Below, piece after piece: positions 41,827-50,356 of a DNA stretch of 64,000 nucleotides; position 1 is the stretch's first letter; each line of letters opens with the position of its first letter. The stretch comes from Bdellovibrionaceae bacterium UBA2339 (GTDB taxonomy: Bacteria; Bdellovibrionota; Bdellovibrionia; Bdellovibrionales; JAMPXM01), in assembly GCA_002344785.1 (NCBI GenBank), contig DDUL01000028.1, positions 122,438 to 186,437 on the forward strand, read 5' to 3'. The notes below the pieces were generated by a model. That model ran no database searches. It saw nothing but the letters and a program-made list of their open reading frames with translations, and was not told the origin of the DNA. A program made the position numbers and the translations under genes.

Positions 41827-42915
41827 TTAGAAGCGATCCTCCAGTCGAACTTTGCATTGACGACGATTCAGATCCGCTTGCTTGAAGCGAATGTCGTCGC
41901 GATTGGGCATGAGCAAAAGCGCTTTGTCGTAGGCCGCGACACAGCGACCGAACATGGCTTTGTCCATATATTTACGTCCTTCCAGGAGTAGCGAGTTGAT
42001 GTGTTCATCACGTCGCTTCTCCGCAAGACTCTTGTAACGACGAGCGAGTTGATGACTCGAATCAATCGCAAGTGCCGTTCCCAACGAGCTGATCGCCCGC
42101 GGGTAATTGCCCTTTTGATAGTCGCGAAAGCCCTCGAGATAATGTCGCTGGGCTTCTTCGTATCGAGTTCGCTCCTCTTCGTTCTTAAAAGTCTTTTTGG
42201 CTTTGTACTCTCCAATCAGCTTTTCGGTATCTGCGATTTCCTTCTCAATCTCCGTCACCGGCTTTAGACCTTTGTCGGGGTTCTTCTTTGCCGGATCTTC
42301 TGACATCGCCAAGATGGCGACCAAGATCACCAGAGCCAGACCTCCGTACAGTAACGGACGATTGGACTTTTTCTTTGTCGCAACAGCGCCACCGTACTGA
42401 AACTGTGGACGCGATCGAGCTGCACTCGCGGACGACGCAGGCTGAGCCAAGGCGGGTGGTGCCGCGTGTGGAGGGTGCATGGGAAGTTGTGCACGCGCCG
42501 CCGGATCGACGAGCGCCGGCATTTGATCCAAGGAGAGATGGGGTGCCGAGGCCACGGCAGGAACTTGGCTCGGCACGGGCGGAAGCTGAATGGCCTCGAC
42601 CACGAAGGCGAACTCAGAGTCGCCGATACGAATGACGTCGCCACCTTTGATGGATTGGCTGACGACATTTTGATTGTTCACAAACAAAGTGCCGCGATTG
42701 CTGATGTCTTGGATGGTGATGCGTTCAGGAGTGAATTCGATGATCGCGGCCTGTCGGCTCACCTTGGGATCGCGTAGAGGAATGTTGCACTGGGGATCGC
42801 GCCCAATCGAGACGCGCGGAGGCAATAGCTGGTACATTGCGCCGGCATCGGGGCCGGTGCGAATGGATACGGTAAATTTGAATCCCGTACGCGGGAGCGC
42901 TGGAGCTGCCGACAC
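41827..42915 (-). CDS. FHA-TM-TPR membrane protein
   Basis: The GTG at 42915 has a GGAGG site in the end of the preceding gene. The 362-residue protein has an N-terminal FHA domain (G38-R39-D, S53-R54), with Ala at the usual His position, a Pro/Ala-rich linker, one membrane helix (about 187-204) and a C-terminal TPR region (about 245-355). It shares this order with the 700-residue protein encoded next, and the two probably arose by duplication. The degenerate FHA may bind an unphosphorylated partner. Confidence 0.85.
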   Translation of the reverse strand: MSAAPALPRTGFKFTVSIRTGPDAGAMYQLLPPRVSIGRDPQCNIPLRDPKVSRQAAIIEFTPERITIQDISNRGTLFVNNQNVVSQSIKGGDVIRIGDSEFAFVVEAIQLPPVPSQVPAVASAPHLSLDQMPALVDPAARAQLPMHPPHAAPPALAQPASSASAARSRPQFQYGGAVATKKKSNRPLLYGGLALVILVAILAMSEDPAKKNPDKGLKPVTEIEKEIADTEKLIGEYKAKKTFKNEEERTRYEEAQRHYLEGFRDYQKGNYPRAISSLGTALAIDSSHQLARRYKSLAEKRRDEHINSLLLEGRKYMDKAMFGRCVAAYDKALLLMPNRDDIRFKQADLNRRQCKVRLEDRF

Positions 42916-42921
42916 CTAAGC

Positions 42922-44625
42922 TTAGCCTCCCTCCTTCTTATGCATCGTGATCAAGAACCATGCGGGCTCGCTCGGCGTGCCCAAAATACTTTGACCATTG
43001 ATCTCATAAATTTCGCCGCCAAACGGCAGTTCACCGAACGCGATTTGGCCCAGCTGCGCGCGCATCTGCGGAATGAGGTCCGCCAGTTGCTGCTTGAGTG
43101 CGGCGTCGGGAATATCGGTGACGGGTCGGCTCGTCAGATTCATGCCGCCACCGATGAGCGAGTCAAAGAAGCCATTGGTGGTGATGATCCGATCGTCCAA
43201 CGCGTTGATGCTGATCGCCGGAATTGGCAACATGCGCACGATGTTGATGGCTTCAGTTTCTCGGTTCAAGTTGGCCGCGGCACCGCCATTGGCGCTGGGA
43301 CCGCCGCCGTTGGCCGCGCGGGTCAGCGCCGAGTTCACGTTGGCCACCAACTTTTCGAGTTGTGGAAAGTTGTAGGGCGTCGCCAAGTCATCTCGGCCTT
43401 CGCGAAGCGCATCGTCCAGTTGCAAACCCAAGATATGCAGCGGATGTTCCACCACGCGGATCAGGAAGAAGTAGAGGAGTCCGCCAATCAAAGTCGCAAG
43501 CATGAAGATCTGCATGAAGAGTGCAAGAATCTGATTCCCCTTCATGGCCATCTGGCCCATGTCATAAAGCACGATGGAGTAAGCGACGGCCTCTTGAGAG
43601 CCGGTGTCGGGACTGTATTTCAAAATGGGAACGGCGACGCCGAACTCGCTGGCGCTGATCGGACCTTCGGATTCTCGAGCCTCTTGGCGCGCTTGATTGA
43701 CAAATGGCAACTTTGAAAACTCACCGCGCTTGTTGGCGGGCGCCATCACCGTGCCATCAGCCGAGAGAATCAGCACGTTGGAAACGCCTTCTTCAAGCTC
43801 TCCCAAGCGCACGCTGATCACTTCATCGCGACGTTCAAGAATCGCCTGGCGATTGATGGCGGCGAGATTTCGCGCGATGGTCTTGGCTCGTCGAGTGGAC
43901 TCAAGCTTGATCGAGTTCTGCGTCATGCGCACCATCGGAATGGTCGCGATCATCGTCACCAAGACGACGTAGGCCGCAACAAACAACAGCAAACCTTGTC
44001 GGAAACTCATCTTCTGCACCAGCATGTAAATGCCAGGCATCGCCACATGCTCAACGTAGAGTTTGAGATTCTCCCAAAGATCGACGATCACATTTCCCGA
44101 TGAGGGGCGAACCACGGCTCCCGCCATGGCCGAGGCCTCCGGCGCCGAAGCGACGGAGAGTTGCGGAGCCGCGCCGACGATTTCTCCGGCATACTGTGGA
44201 GCTCCGCCAAACCCCGGATCAAAGCTCGGGCCCGGTCCCAAAGCCGGCTGACTTTGAAGCGCGACATTGCCAGCCCAAGCCGGCATGGGGCCGGAGTTTC
44301 GATAGCGAGGATCATAGCCAGGTGGCAACTTCAAGATGTCGCACACCACCTCGTGAAACGAAATCTTGTCGCCAGCGCCAAGGCGTTGGTTCTGCACGCG
44401 CAGCCCGTTGACGAAAGTGCCGTTACGCGACTTCATGTCGGTGATGAGCAATTTGCCATCTTCAGTCACCAGCACCGTCGCATGTTCTTTTGAAACTCCA
44501 TTGGCCGCGACCTTCACTTTGCAGCTCGGACTTCGGCCGACAATGTTGTAGCCCATGTCCAGCGGCACGATCTGACCAGCCTGCGGTCCAGTGAGGATGC
44601 GAATCGCCCAAGCGCTCGAGGCCAT
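42922..44625 (-). CDS. FHA - membrane sensor - HAMP - PAS protein
   Basis: This 567-residue protein begins with a complete FHA domain (G30-R31-S, S45-K-E-H48, R-N68-G69-T). A Gly/Pro/Ala linker leads to membrane helix 1 (about 209-231), an extracytoplasmic domain of about 135 residues, helix 2 (about 366-389), a HAMP-like linker and a C-terminal PAS-like domain (about 455-567). It is built like a chemoreceptor or sensor kinase but lacks any kinase, cyclase or methyl-accepting output, so the signal may be passed through the FHA or PAS domains. It begins directly after the TAA of the DUF192 gene. Confidence 0.85.
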   Translation of the reverse strand: MASSAWAIRILTGPQAGQIVPLDMGYNIVGRSPSCKVKVAANGVSKEHATVLVTEDGKLLITDMKSRNGTFVNGLRVQNQRLGAGDKISFHEVVCDILKLPPGYDPRYRNSGPMPAWAGNVALQSQPALGPGPSFDPGFGGAPQYAGEIVGAAPQLSVASAPEASAMAGAVVRPSSGNVIVDLWENLKLYVEHVAMPGIYMLVQKMSFRQGLLLFVAAYVVLVTMIATIPMVRMTQNSIKLESTRRAKTIARNLAAINRQAILERRDEVISVRLGELEEGVSNVLILSADGTVMAPANKRGEFSKLPFVNQARQEARESEGPISASEFGVAVPILKYSPDTGSQEAVAYSIVLYDMGQMAMKGNQILALFMQIFMLATLIGGLLYFFLIRVVEHPLHILGLQLDDALREGRDDLATPYNFPQLEKLVANVNSALTRAANGGGPSANGGAAANLNRETEAINIVRMLPIPAISINALDDRIITTNGFFDSLIGGGMNLTSRPVTDIPDAALKQQLADLIPQMRAQLGQIAFGELPFGGEIYEINGQSILGTPSEPAWFLITMHKKEGG

Positions 44626-45009
44626 TTAAACCTCCCTCGGTAAGTGAGTTCGGGCATCCGCGTGCGTGGATTCCACGACCTTCAAGCGATCGCCGACTTT
44701 GACCTCGGCACCGAGGCAACCGGCGGGCAGTTCAAATACGCTGTCAGCATTTGCAATCGGAAAGGTGACTCGCCATGCGGGCAACGAACGATGGATGCCG
44801 ACGATCGCCAACGCGCGATCGACAAACAACACGTCGATGGAAAAGCGCATGAAAAAAGTGTGAACGGAATTGCAGCGATGAATCCAAAGCGCATGCCGCG
44901 CCGGAAGTTCACGGCGTCCCAACAATCCTTGCATGCGGCTGAGTAGTGAATCGGCGACTTCGACATGCTCGGCGATCAATTGCCCTTGTTGCGTGAGCAA
45001 GCTCATCAT
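44626..45009 (-). CDS. DUF192 family protein
   Basis: This protein of about 127 residues has the DUF192 core: L-x-G-L-L-G-R-x-x-L, N-S-V-H-T-F-F-M-R-F-S-I-D-V-L-F-V-D and a late E-L-P-A-G. Unlike many members it has no signal peptide and is likely cytoplasmic. The ATG at 45009 overlaps the TadC stop by one base (TGATG). DUF192 genes are often found in Tad-type secretion loci of myxobacteria and relatives, which agrees with the gene before it. The biochemical function is unknown. Confidence 0.88.
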   Translation of the reverse strand: MMSLLTQQGQLIAEHVEVADSLLSRMQGLLGRRELPARHALWIHRCNSVHTFFMRFSIDVLFVDRALAIVGIHRSLPAWRVTFPIANADSVFELPAGCLGAEVKVGDRLKVVESTHADARTHLPREV

Positions 45010-45917
45010 CACTTGCCTCCGCCGTACAGGAACTGCAGACCCACCGGCGCCATCACCATGATGAAGACCGCGGGAAGGATGAAAAGAACCAGCGGAATCA
45101 GAATTTTCTGCGAAGCCTTCGCGCCTTCCTTTTCGGCACGAACGAATCGCTCGATTCGCATCTGTTCGGATTGGTCCTTCAAGACCTTGGCCACGCTCGC
45201 GCCCGTCGAGTCCGCGTCGATGATGACGTTCACCAACGAGTTCACTTCATTGAGATCACAACGAAACGAAAGATTGCGCAGGGCTTCAGCGCGAGATGCG
45301 CCGAGTGTGATGTCGCGAAGCACTTGCTGAAGTTCGTCGGCGAACGTCGAATTGCGATCCGCTTTTTCGATGATGCGTTGGATGGCGCCTTGAAAGTCCA
45401 GACCGGCTTCCATCGACAACGCCATCAAGTCGATGAAGAAGGGGAGTTCTAAGCGAATCGCACCCTGCCGCGTGTTGCGCATCTTCGTCGCATGCAGGTC
45501 CGGCATCATCCAACCCACCACCACTGCACCGATGAACACCATCGCCGGATTGAAGCCGAGGCTCAGCGCGAAGTTGAGGATCACGAGAATGATCGGCATC
45601 AACACGCCCCAGAAAAGCTTCAGGCCGATGTACTCGTCGACGTTCAGCTCGGAGGTCATGCCCGCGGTGACGAGCTGGTACTCCATCTTTTTTCGCCATT
45701 TTTTATTTTTGATGCGAACGGCGTATTGCAGTGTGAACTGATGCACGAGGGGTCGCGAGAATTCGATGATCGGTGATTTCGATCGGGTCGGTGTTGTACC
45801 CGATGCCCAAGACAGCGCGGACATGCCTTCGTCGCGCGCCATAAGCGCCGAGACGAAAAAGTAGGCACAGCCCCCGAAAATCAGGATCCAAATTAAAGGG
45901 TCCAAAACACTACCCAC
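45009..45917 (-). CDS. Type II secretion system F-domain protein (TadC-like)
   Basis: I start at GTG 45917, which has GGAAGG upstream; longer frames cross the divergent maf start. The 302-residue protein has an N-terminal membrane helix (7-25), two middle helices, a T2SSF domain with M-E-A-G-L-D-F-Q-G-A-I-Q-R-I and L-G-x-S-R-A-E-A-L-R-N-L, and a C-terminal helix pair. This is the inner-membrane platform subunit of Tad-type pili. TadA, TadB and the pilin genes are not in the window, so it either joins a system encoded elsewhere or is a specialised copy. It heads the seven-gene operon that runs to 38065. Confidence 0.88.
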   Translation of the reverse strand: MGSVLDPLIWILIFGGCAYFFVSALMARDEGMSALSWASGTTPTRSKSPIIEFSRPLVHQFTLQYAVRIKNKKWRKKMEYQLVTAGMTSELNVDEYIGLKLFWGVLMPIILVILNFALSLGFNPAMVFIGAVVVGWMMPDLHATKMRNTRQGAIRLELPFFIDLMALSMEAGLDFQGAIQRIIEKADRNSTFADELQQVLRDITLGASRAEALRNLSFRCDLNEVNSLVNVIIDADSTGASVAKVLKDQSEQMRIERFVRAEKEGAKASQKILIPLVLFILPAVFIMVMAPVGLQFLYGGGK

Positions 45918-45946
45918 GCGGCACCTTCCGTGATGTAAGGTGAAGC

Positions 45947-47404
45947 ATGAACGAGCGCAAACTCGTCCTCGCATCACAGTCACCTCGTCGCCGTTTGCTG
46001 ATGATGGCACACGGCTACGAATTCACTGTTCTCCCTCTACAAATATCGGAAATTCCCGACGAAAACCTGAATCTCCAGCGTCGAATCGAGCGCTTGGCCC
46101 TCGATAAAGTCGAGGCTTGTATCAGATTGAGACGCCAGCATGGACATTCGTCAGATGCCGTGATCCTCACGGCCGATACCGTCGTGGCCCTCGACGAACG
46201 TGTGCTCGGGAAGCCGCGATCCGATGACGAGGCCGCGGGCATGCTCAGAGCGCTCTCCGGCAAAGCCCACCAAGTGCTGACCGCTGTTGCGGTTCACGAT
46301 GAAGTCATGGGCGAGACACTCTGCGATCACGTCATCACGCGCGTGCACTTTCGCGATCTCAACGATCAGCAAATCCGCGCCTATGTCGCCAGCGGCGAAG
46401 GTCGCGACAAGGCGGGGAGTTACGGCATTCAAGGCCTGGCCTCGGAATTCGTCGATCACTTCGAAGGCGACTTCGACAATGTGGTGGGTCTGCCCATGCA
46501 ATTGGTGTCGCGCCTCTTGGCGATGTTGGCGGCCAAAGGCAATTTCGCCATCCCCCTGCGTGACAGCGGCATTGCAACGAAGGTCAAGAACATCGAAGAG
46601 CGCATTGCACGCGCTTGCCAAGCGGCCGGCCGACCACGCGAAAGCGTGCAGTGGATCGGCGTGAGCAAAACTAAGCCGCTGATCGATGTGCTCGAAGCTG
46701 AGCGCGCCGGTGTCATGGACTTCGGCGAAAATTACGCCCAAGAAGCCGTGGCGAAGATCGACGAACGCCAGGCCATCGCCCACGCGATGGGTTGGGGCGA
46801 GCAAAGAAATTCATCGACGAGGCCACTGCCGCGCTGGCATTTCATCGGCCACCTACAAAGCAACAAGGTGAAAAGCGTTCTGGGTCGCTTCGCGCTGATT
46901 CACTCCGTCGATCGCCTCAGTTTGGTCGACGAACTTCAGCGCCAACTCGACGGTCGAATTGATCGCCAGTTGGGTTCAAAGCGTGCCGCCGCGCCGGTCG
47001 CTCCGGGAGCGGCTCTCCACCCCACTCGCCAACGAGCGCCGTCGGTTGCGCAAGACATTCTTGTGCAGGTGAATTACGGCGACGAAGAGACGAAATCAGG
47101 ATTGCAACTGAGCGCCGGAGTCGACGCCATCGTCGAGTTTGTTCGCCAAGCCCAGCAGCGATCCCACATTCGAGTTCGCGGCATGATGGCGCTCCCGCCG
47201 CTTCAGACTTCCACCCGCGAAGCGCGACGGCAATTCGCAGATCTTCGGCAAATTCATGCCGAAGTGGCGCGGCGATTGCCTGCCGAACTTCAAACTCACT
47301 TCGACACCCTTTCGATGGGCACGACCAGTGATTTCGAGTCCGCCGTGCTCGAAGGCGCGACACTTCTCCGTATTGGCACAGCGCTTTTCGGCGAACGAAG
47401 TTGA
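45947..47404 (+). CDS. Fusion of Maf nucleotide pyrophosphatase and YggS/PLPBP protein
   Basis: One uninterrupted frame of 485 residues carries two usually separate proteins. Residues 1 to about 195 are Maf: S-Q-S-P-R-R-R, A-D-T-V-V-A-L and D-K-A-G-S-Y-G-I-Q-G, predicted to hydrolyse non-canonical nucleoside triphosphates. From about 205 it is a YggS-type pyridoxal-phosphate homeostasis protein with the cofactor lysine in G-V-S-K241-T-K-P, F-G-E-N-Y-A-Q-E, W-H-F-I-G-H-L-Q-S-N-K and the end L-R-I-G-T-A-L-F-G-E-R. An insertion of about 30 residues (Ala/Pro/Arg-rich) lies in the YggS part. proC follows, the usual YggS neighbour. All catalytic motifs look intact. Confidence 0.92.
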   Translation: MNERKLVLASQSPRRRLLMMAHGYEFTVLPLQISEIPDENLNLQRRIERLALDKVEACIRLRRQHGHSSDAVILTADTVVALDERVLGKPRSDDEAAGMLRALSGKAHQVLTAVAVHDEVMGETLCDHVITRVHFRDLNDQQIRAYVASGEGRDKAGSYGIQGLASEFVDHFEGDFDNVVGLPMQLVSRLLAMLAAKGNFAIPLRDSGIATKVKNIEERIARACQAAGRPRESVQWIGVSKTKPLIDVLEAERAGVMDFGENYAQEAVAKIDERQAIAHAMGWGEQRNSSTRPLPRWHFIGHLQSNKVKSVLGRFALIHSVDRLSLVDELQRQLDGRIDRQLGSKRAAAPVAPGAALHPTRQRAPSVAQDILVQVNYGDEETKSGLQLSAGVDAIVEFVRQAQQRSHIRVRGMMALPPLQTSTREARRQFADLRQIHAEVARRLPAELQTHFDTLSMGTTSDFESAVLEGATLLRIGTALFGERS

Positions 47405-47439
47405 TTGCGCTTCTGAACGGCGGGATTGATGATGAAGTC

Positions 47440-48276
47440 ATGAATCCGATGCGCATAGGTAAGTTGGGATTTATCGGTGCCGGCAACATGGCCTCGGCGA
47501 TGATCAAGGCCTTCGTCGAAAGCGGGCATGTCCCAGCCGAGCGGATTTATGTCAGTAATCGTTCTTCGCAGAAACTCAATCGCCTCAAGGAAATTTACGG
47601 CATCCACGCTTGTGCGAATAACGAAGAAGTCGTCGACCAAGCCGACTTGATCATTCTCGCCATCAAGCCCCAAGATCTTGTCAGTGCCATCGAGCCGATC
47701 GGCAGTTCGTTTCTGCCATCTCACACCGTCATTTCGCTCGCGGCCGGCTTCAATCTCCGCACTTTGCAGCGCCTCATTCCCCAAGTGAAGAATCTCGTTC
47801 GCGTAATGCCCAACACGCCCAGCAACATTCGCCGCGGTGTCATCGGTTACTGTCTGGGTCCCGAGGCCCAAGGCTCAGCTCCGCTCATCGAGCAACTCAT
47901 GGGCGCACTCGGCATTGTCGTCTTTGCGGCCGAGGGCGAAGCCTTTGAAGCTCTCACGGTCAGCTGTGGTTCGGGCCCGGGCTTTGTGTTTGAGTTGATG
48001 CAGTACTGGCAAGAGTGGATCGAAGAGCGGGGATTTGATCCTGCGCAGGCCCGACGCATGGTCGTGCAGACTTTCCTGGGCGCCGCCGAACTGGCAAACA
48101 TGGACGCCGCCGTTCGTCTCGAAGAGTTGCAAGATCGAGTGACCTCCAAAAAGGGTGTGACCGCAGCTGGACTTCAGTCCATGCGTGAACTCGAAATCGA
48201 ACGAGCGCTTCGTTACTCCTTTGAGAAAGCTGTGCTTCGCGATCAAGAGATTGCTCGAGGCACGGCGCAGTCTTAA
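47440..48276 (+). CDS. proC: Pyrroline-5-carboxylate reductase
   Basis: ProC reduces pyrroline-5-carboxylate to proline with NADPH. The nucleotide-binding motif G-F-I-G-A-G-N-M, the N-x-P family motif in M-P-N-T-P and the C-terminal block G-V-T-A-A-G-L-Q-S-M-R-E are present. The ATG at 47440 gives 278 residues; a TTG at 47401 that overlaps the previous stop, or an ATG at 47449, are alternatives, none with a strong ribosome-binding site. It is co-transcribed with the Maf-YggS gene. Confidence 0.93.
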   Translation: MNPMRIGKLGFIGAGNMASAMIKAFVESGHVPAERIYVSNRSSQKLNRLKEIYGIHACANNEEVVDQADLIILAIKPQDLVSAIEPIGSSFLPSHTVISLAAGFNLRTLQRLIPQVKNLVRVMPNTPSNIRRGVIGYCLGPEAQGSAPLIEQLMGALGIVVFAAEGEAFEALTVSCGSGPGFVFELMQYWQEWIEERGFDPAQARRMVVQTFLGAAELANMDAAVRLEELQDRVTSKKGVTAAGLQSMRELEIERALRYSFEKAVLRDQEIARGTAQS

Positions 48277-48279
48277 GCC

Positions 48280-48298
48280 CACACGCGTTCTGCGTGTG
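48280..48298 (+). terminator. Possible terminator hairpin after proC
   Basis: CACACGC and GCGTGTG form a perfect seven-base stem with a GTTCT loop right after the proC stop. The T-tract is poor (TTCT), so it may act weakly. Confidence 0.35.
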
Positions 48299-48461
48299 TT
48301 CTGCAGTTTCGGAAATCGCCCGCATCTCCGAGCCTTTGGCGACTTGGATCGCTCCAGCTCAGTGAGTCCACAATGCGAATCTAGACCTTTGGCCGATGCC
48401 TCTCCCGCGCCTCGTCCTTTATCCTGATTGAGTCGTTTGAACCGATCCCAAGGAGGGAATC

Positions 48462-49073
48462 GTGAGAATTGCGCCGATCGATATCGCCCACAAGTCTTTC
48501 AATCGCAAAGTCATGGGATTGGACCCCAACGAGGTCGCCGCATTTTTGCGTGATCTGGCCGATCAAATGGAAGAGTTGATCCGCGAACGCAATTCACTCA
48601 AAGAGATCGCTCGCCAAAAAGATATCCAACTCATGGAATACAAAGAGCGCGATGAAACTTTGAAAGCCACCCTCGCAACGGCGACAAAGATGTCGGATCA
48701 AATTCGCGTCGATGCCGAGCGCGAAGCGAAGCTGATCATTCAGGACGCCACGCAAAAGGCCGAGCTGGTGATGCGCGATGGTCGCGACAATCTCAAGCGC
48801 CTCTATCAAGAGATCGCCGATCTCAAAAAGCTGCGCATGCAGTTTGAGGCGAACATGCGCGCCCTCTGTTCGGCGCACATCCAAATGGTGGAGTCGAGCC
48901 ATGTGTCGATGCCGGATCCGCAAATCAATCTGCAGCATGCGGCCACGGTGATGTCGGCGGCCGCGCCGGCTCCGACACAAGCGCATCCGCATACGGCGGC
49001 TTCAGGTCAGCAGCCCGTGGCCTCTGCGGCGCCGGCGGCGGGGAACTCGCGTTTTCGAAATCCCACAGCCTAA
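48462..49073 (+). CDS. DivIVA-domain protein
   Basis: The GTG start lies six bases after AAGGAGGG, the strongest ribosome-binding site in the window. The 203-residue protein starts with the DivIVA membrane-curvature motif region (I-A-P-I-D-I-A-H-K-S-F-N-R-K-V-M-G-L-D-P-N-E-V-A-A-F-L in order), followed by a long coiled coil to about 140 and an Ala/Pro/His-rich tail. DivIVA proteins mark curved membrane at poles and septa and recruit cell-growth or division proteins. The linkage downstream of yggS and proC is the same as in many bacteria. Confidence 0.92.
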   Translation: MRIAPIDIAHKSFNRKVMGLDPNEVAAFLRDLADQMEELIRERNSLKEIARQKDIQLMEYKERDETLKATLATATKMSDQIRVDAEREAKLIIQDATQKAELVMRDGRDNLKRLYQEIADLKKLRMQFEANMRALCSAHIQMVESSHVSMPDPQINLQHAATVMSAAAPAPTQAHPHTAASGQQPVASAAPAAGNSRFRNPTA

Positions 49074-49096
49074 GCTGTAAGATTCATCGTCCAAAT

Positions 49097-49128
49097 AAAA
49101 AACCTCGGAAGTTCTTCCGAGGTTTTTT
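49097..49128. terminator. Bidirectional terminator between divIVA and the endonuclease gene
   Basis: CCTCGGAA and TTCCGAGG pair around GTTC, flanked by six A and six T residues, giving a 14-bp stem with T-tracts on both strands. It serves the convergent genes on both sides. Confidence 0.9.
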
Positions 49129-49162
49129 TGTATCCCGATTGCACTCAAGGCGCGATTGCAAA

Positions 49163-50041
49163 TCAGAAGTCGGCGATGTGGTCGACCAGCTCAGGGTGAT
49201 CGATGAAGGGATTGCGATTGCCTTGAATCTTGAAAATGGCTTCGTTGCGATCAATTTCAAATTGATCGGGCGGATCCTGACGATGCCAATCGCGCAGGAA
49301 CTCTTCTTGAATTTTGTCGATCGACATTTTGTAGCGAACCGCAAAGTAAAAGAGCGCGCGCGCCACATTGCCTTTGTGGCCGTGCGGAGGTTCGAAATAA
49401 TCATCCGATGATCCGTGCACCGAGCCGAATTTCGAGGCCGGGCACTTGAGCGCGCGATCCGGAACATCGACTTCGCCGAAGGGATGGTTGCCGCGAATCG
49501 AATTCATCTCAGAGTCCGTCGGATACAAGTGATGCAGATCTGACTTTTGCACATCTTTTTGCATCGCCGAGTTGAACTTGGATTGCGGCCATGTGTGCTC
49601 GGTATTCAACACGGTTTCGCGTGGCGTGCGGCTAGGGCCGACCTCATTCGCTCCGCCGAAATCGCGATTGGTGAAATCTCGGTCGCAGTAAACTTCCTTC
49701 ACAACCCAAGAAGTACCCACGTTTTGCAGATGCAACTGGCCCATCAGCACTTTGCGAGCCGCTTTGTAGCCCAGAGCTTGGTGTGAATAGCAACCGCGCG
49801 CGCCGGTGTCGCAGTGGCCGATCAGATCGGCCTTGCCGATCCGCGCTTGATGAGGCGTCGAAAGAATTTTGTGCAGTTCTTGAACCAGAGTGCGGTCGCG
49901 CATTCCGCGCTGCAACTCTTGGTAGAGAGACTCGCCGTAGTAGGAGATCGGTTGCGTAAGTGGAGCACTGGAGGCCGTCGCCGTCCAAAGTCCAAAGAGC
50001 GCCGCCAAAAAAATCCGCAAACCGCCAGCCGTACGCATCAT
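49163..50041 (-). CDS. Secreted endonuclease I family nuclease
   Basis: The ATG at 50041 follows GGGGGGAGAG and opens into a signal peptide ending T-A-S-S-A. The 292-residue protein has the endonuclease I motifs N-T-E-H-T-W-P-Q-S, D-L-H-H-L-Y-P-T-D, H-G-H-K-G-N-V-A-R-A-L-F-Y-F and N-P-F-I-D-H-P-E-L-V. It should cut nucleic acid outside the cytoplasm, for nutrient recovery or, in a predator, degradation of prey DNA or RNA. Three paired-looking cysteines in the mature part fit oxidative folding. Confidence 0.93.
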   Translation of the reverse strand: MMRTAGGLRIFLAALFGLWTATASSAPLTQPISYYGESLYQELQRGMRDRTLVQELHKILSTPHQARIGKADLIGHCDTGARGCYSHQALGYKAARKVLMGQLHLQNVGTSWVVKEVYCDRDFTNRDFGGANEVGPSRTPRETVLNTEHTWPQSKFNSAMQKDVQKSDLHHLYPTDSEMNSIRGNHPFGEVDVPDRALKCPASKFGSVHGSSDDYFEPPHGHKGNVARALFYFAVRYKMSIDKIQEEFLRDWHRQDPPDQFEIDRNEAIFKIQGNRNPFIDHPELVDHIADF

Positions 50042-50356
50042 GTTCTCTCCCCCCGTTGGATGAACGAATGCCTTTTCCGCTGTCTCGCTTGAGCCCTTCA
50101 TCAGAGCTCCATCAGCGTTTAACGATCAGACTTTCATCATGCAAGGTTCCTATGGTTTGAAAAGGATTTAGATGCGCCGCCCCTAAGCTGCCCCACTTGA
50201 GTGTGCAAAGCCCAAGCGTAACTACCTGAATGAAGTCGAACTTCTGAAGCCCCGACAGCCTGTCGAGGCCAAAGCCACTTCGCTCTGTCTAAACACTCGA
50301 AATATATAACGAAAATCCCCGTGGCGACCGAGTCTTGCACACTCAAGTGTGGCAGT
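50042..50356. other. Intergenic region with a long inverted repeat
   Basis: These 315 bases lie between the nuclease gene (its promoter side) and the end of the dienelactone hydrolase gene. No gene is seen. The region holds the inverted repeat 50194-50349 and an internal near-perfect palindrome CGACAG-C-CTGTCG. Confidence 0.55.
50194..50349. repeat. Inverted repeat bounding a 126-bp structured segment
   Basis: CACTTGAGTGTGCAA (50194-50208) is exactly complementary to TTGCACACTCAAGTG (50335-50349). Each end is itself nearly palindromic. It could be a small miniature element or a structured RNA; it has no T-tract, so an ordinary terminator is unlikely. Confidence 0.55.

Noticed and set aside
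50194..50349. Inverted repeat as a simple terminator of the dienelactone hydrolase gene
   Set aside because: The arms are 126 bases apart and no T-tract follows on either strand.
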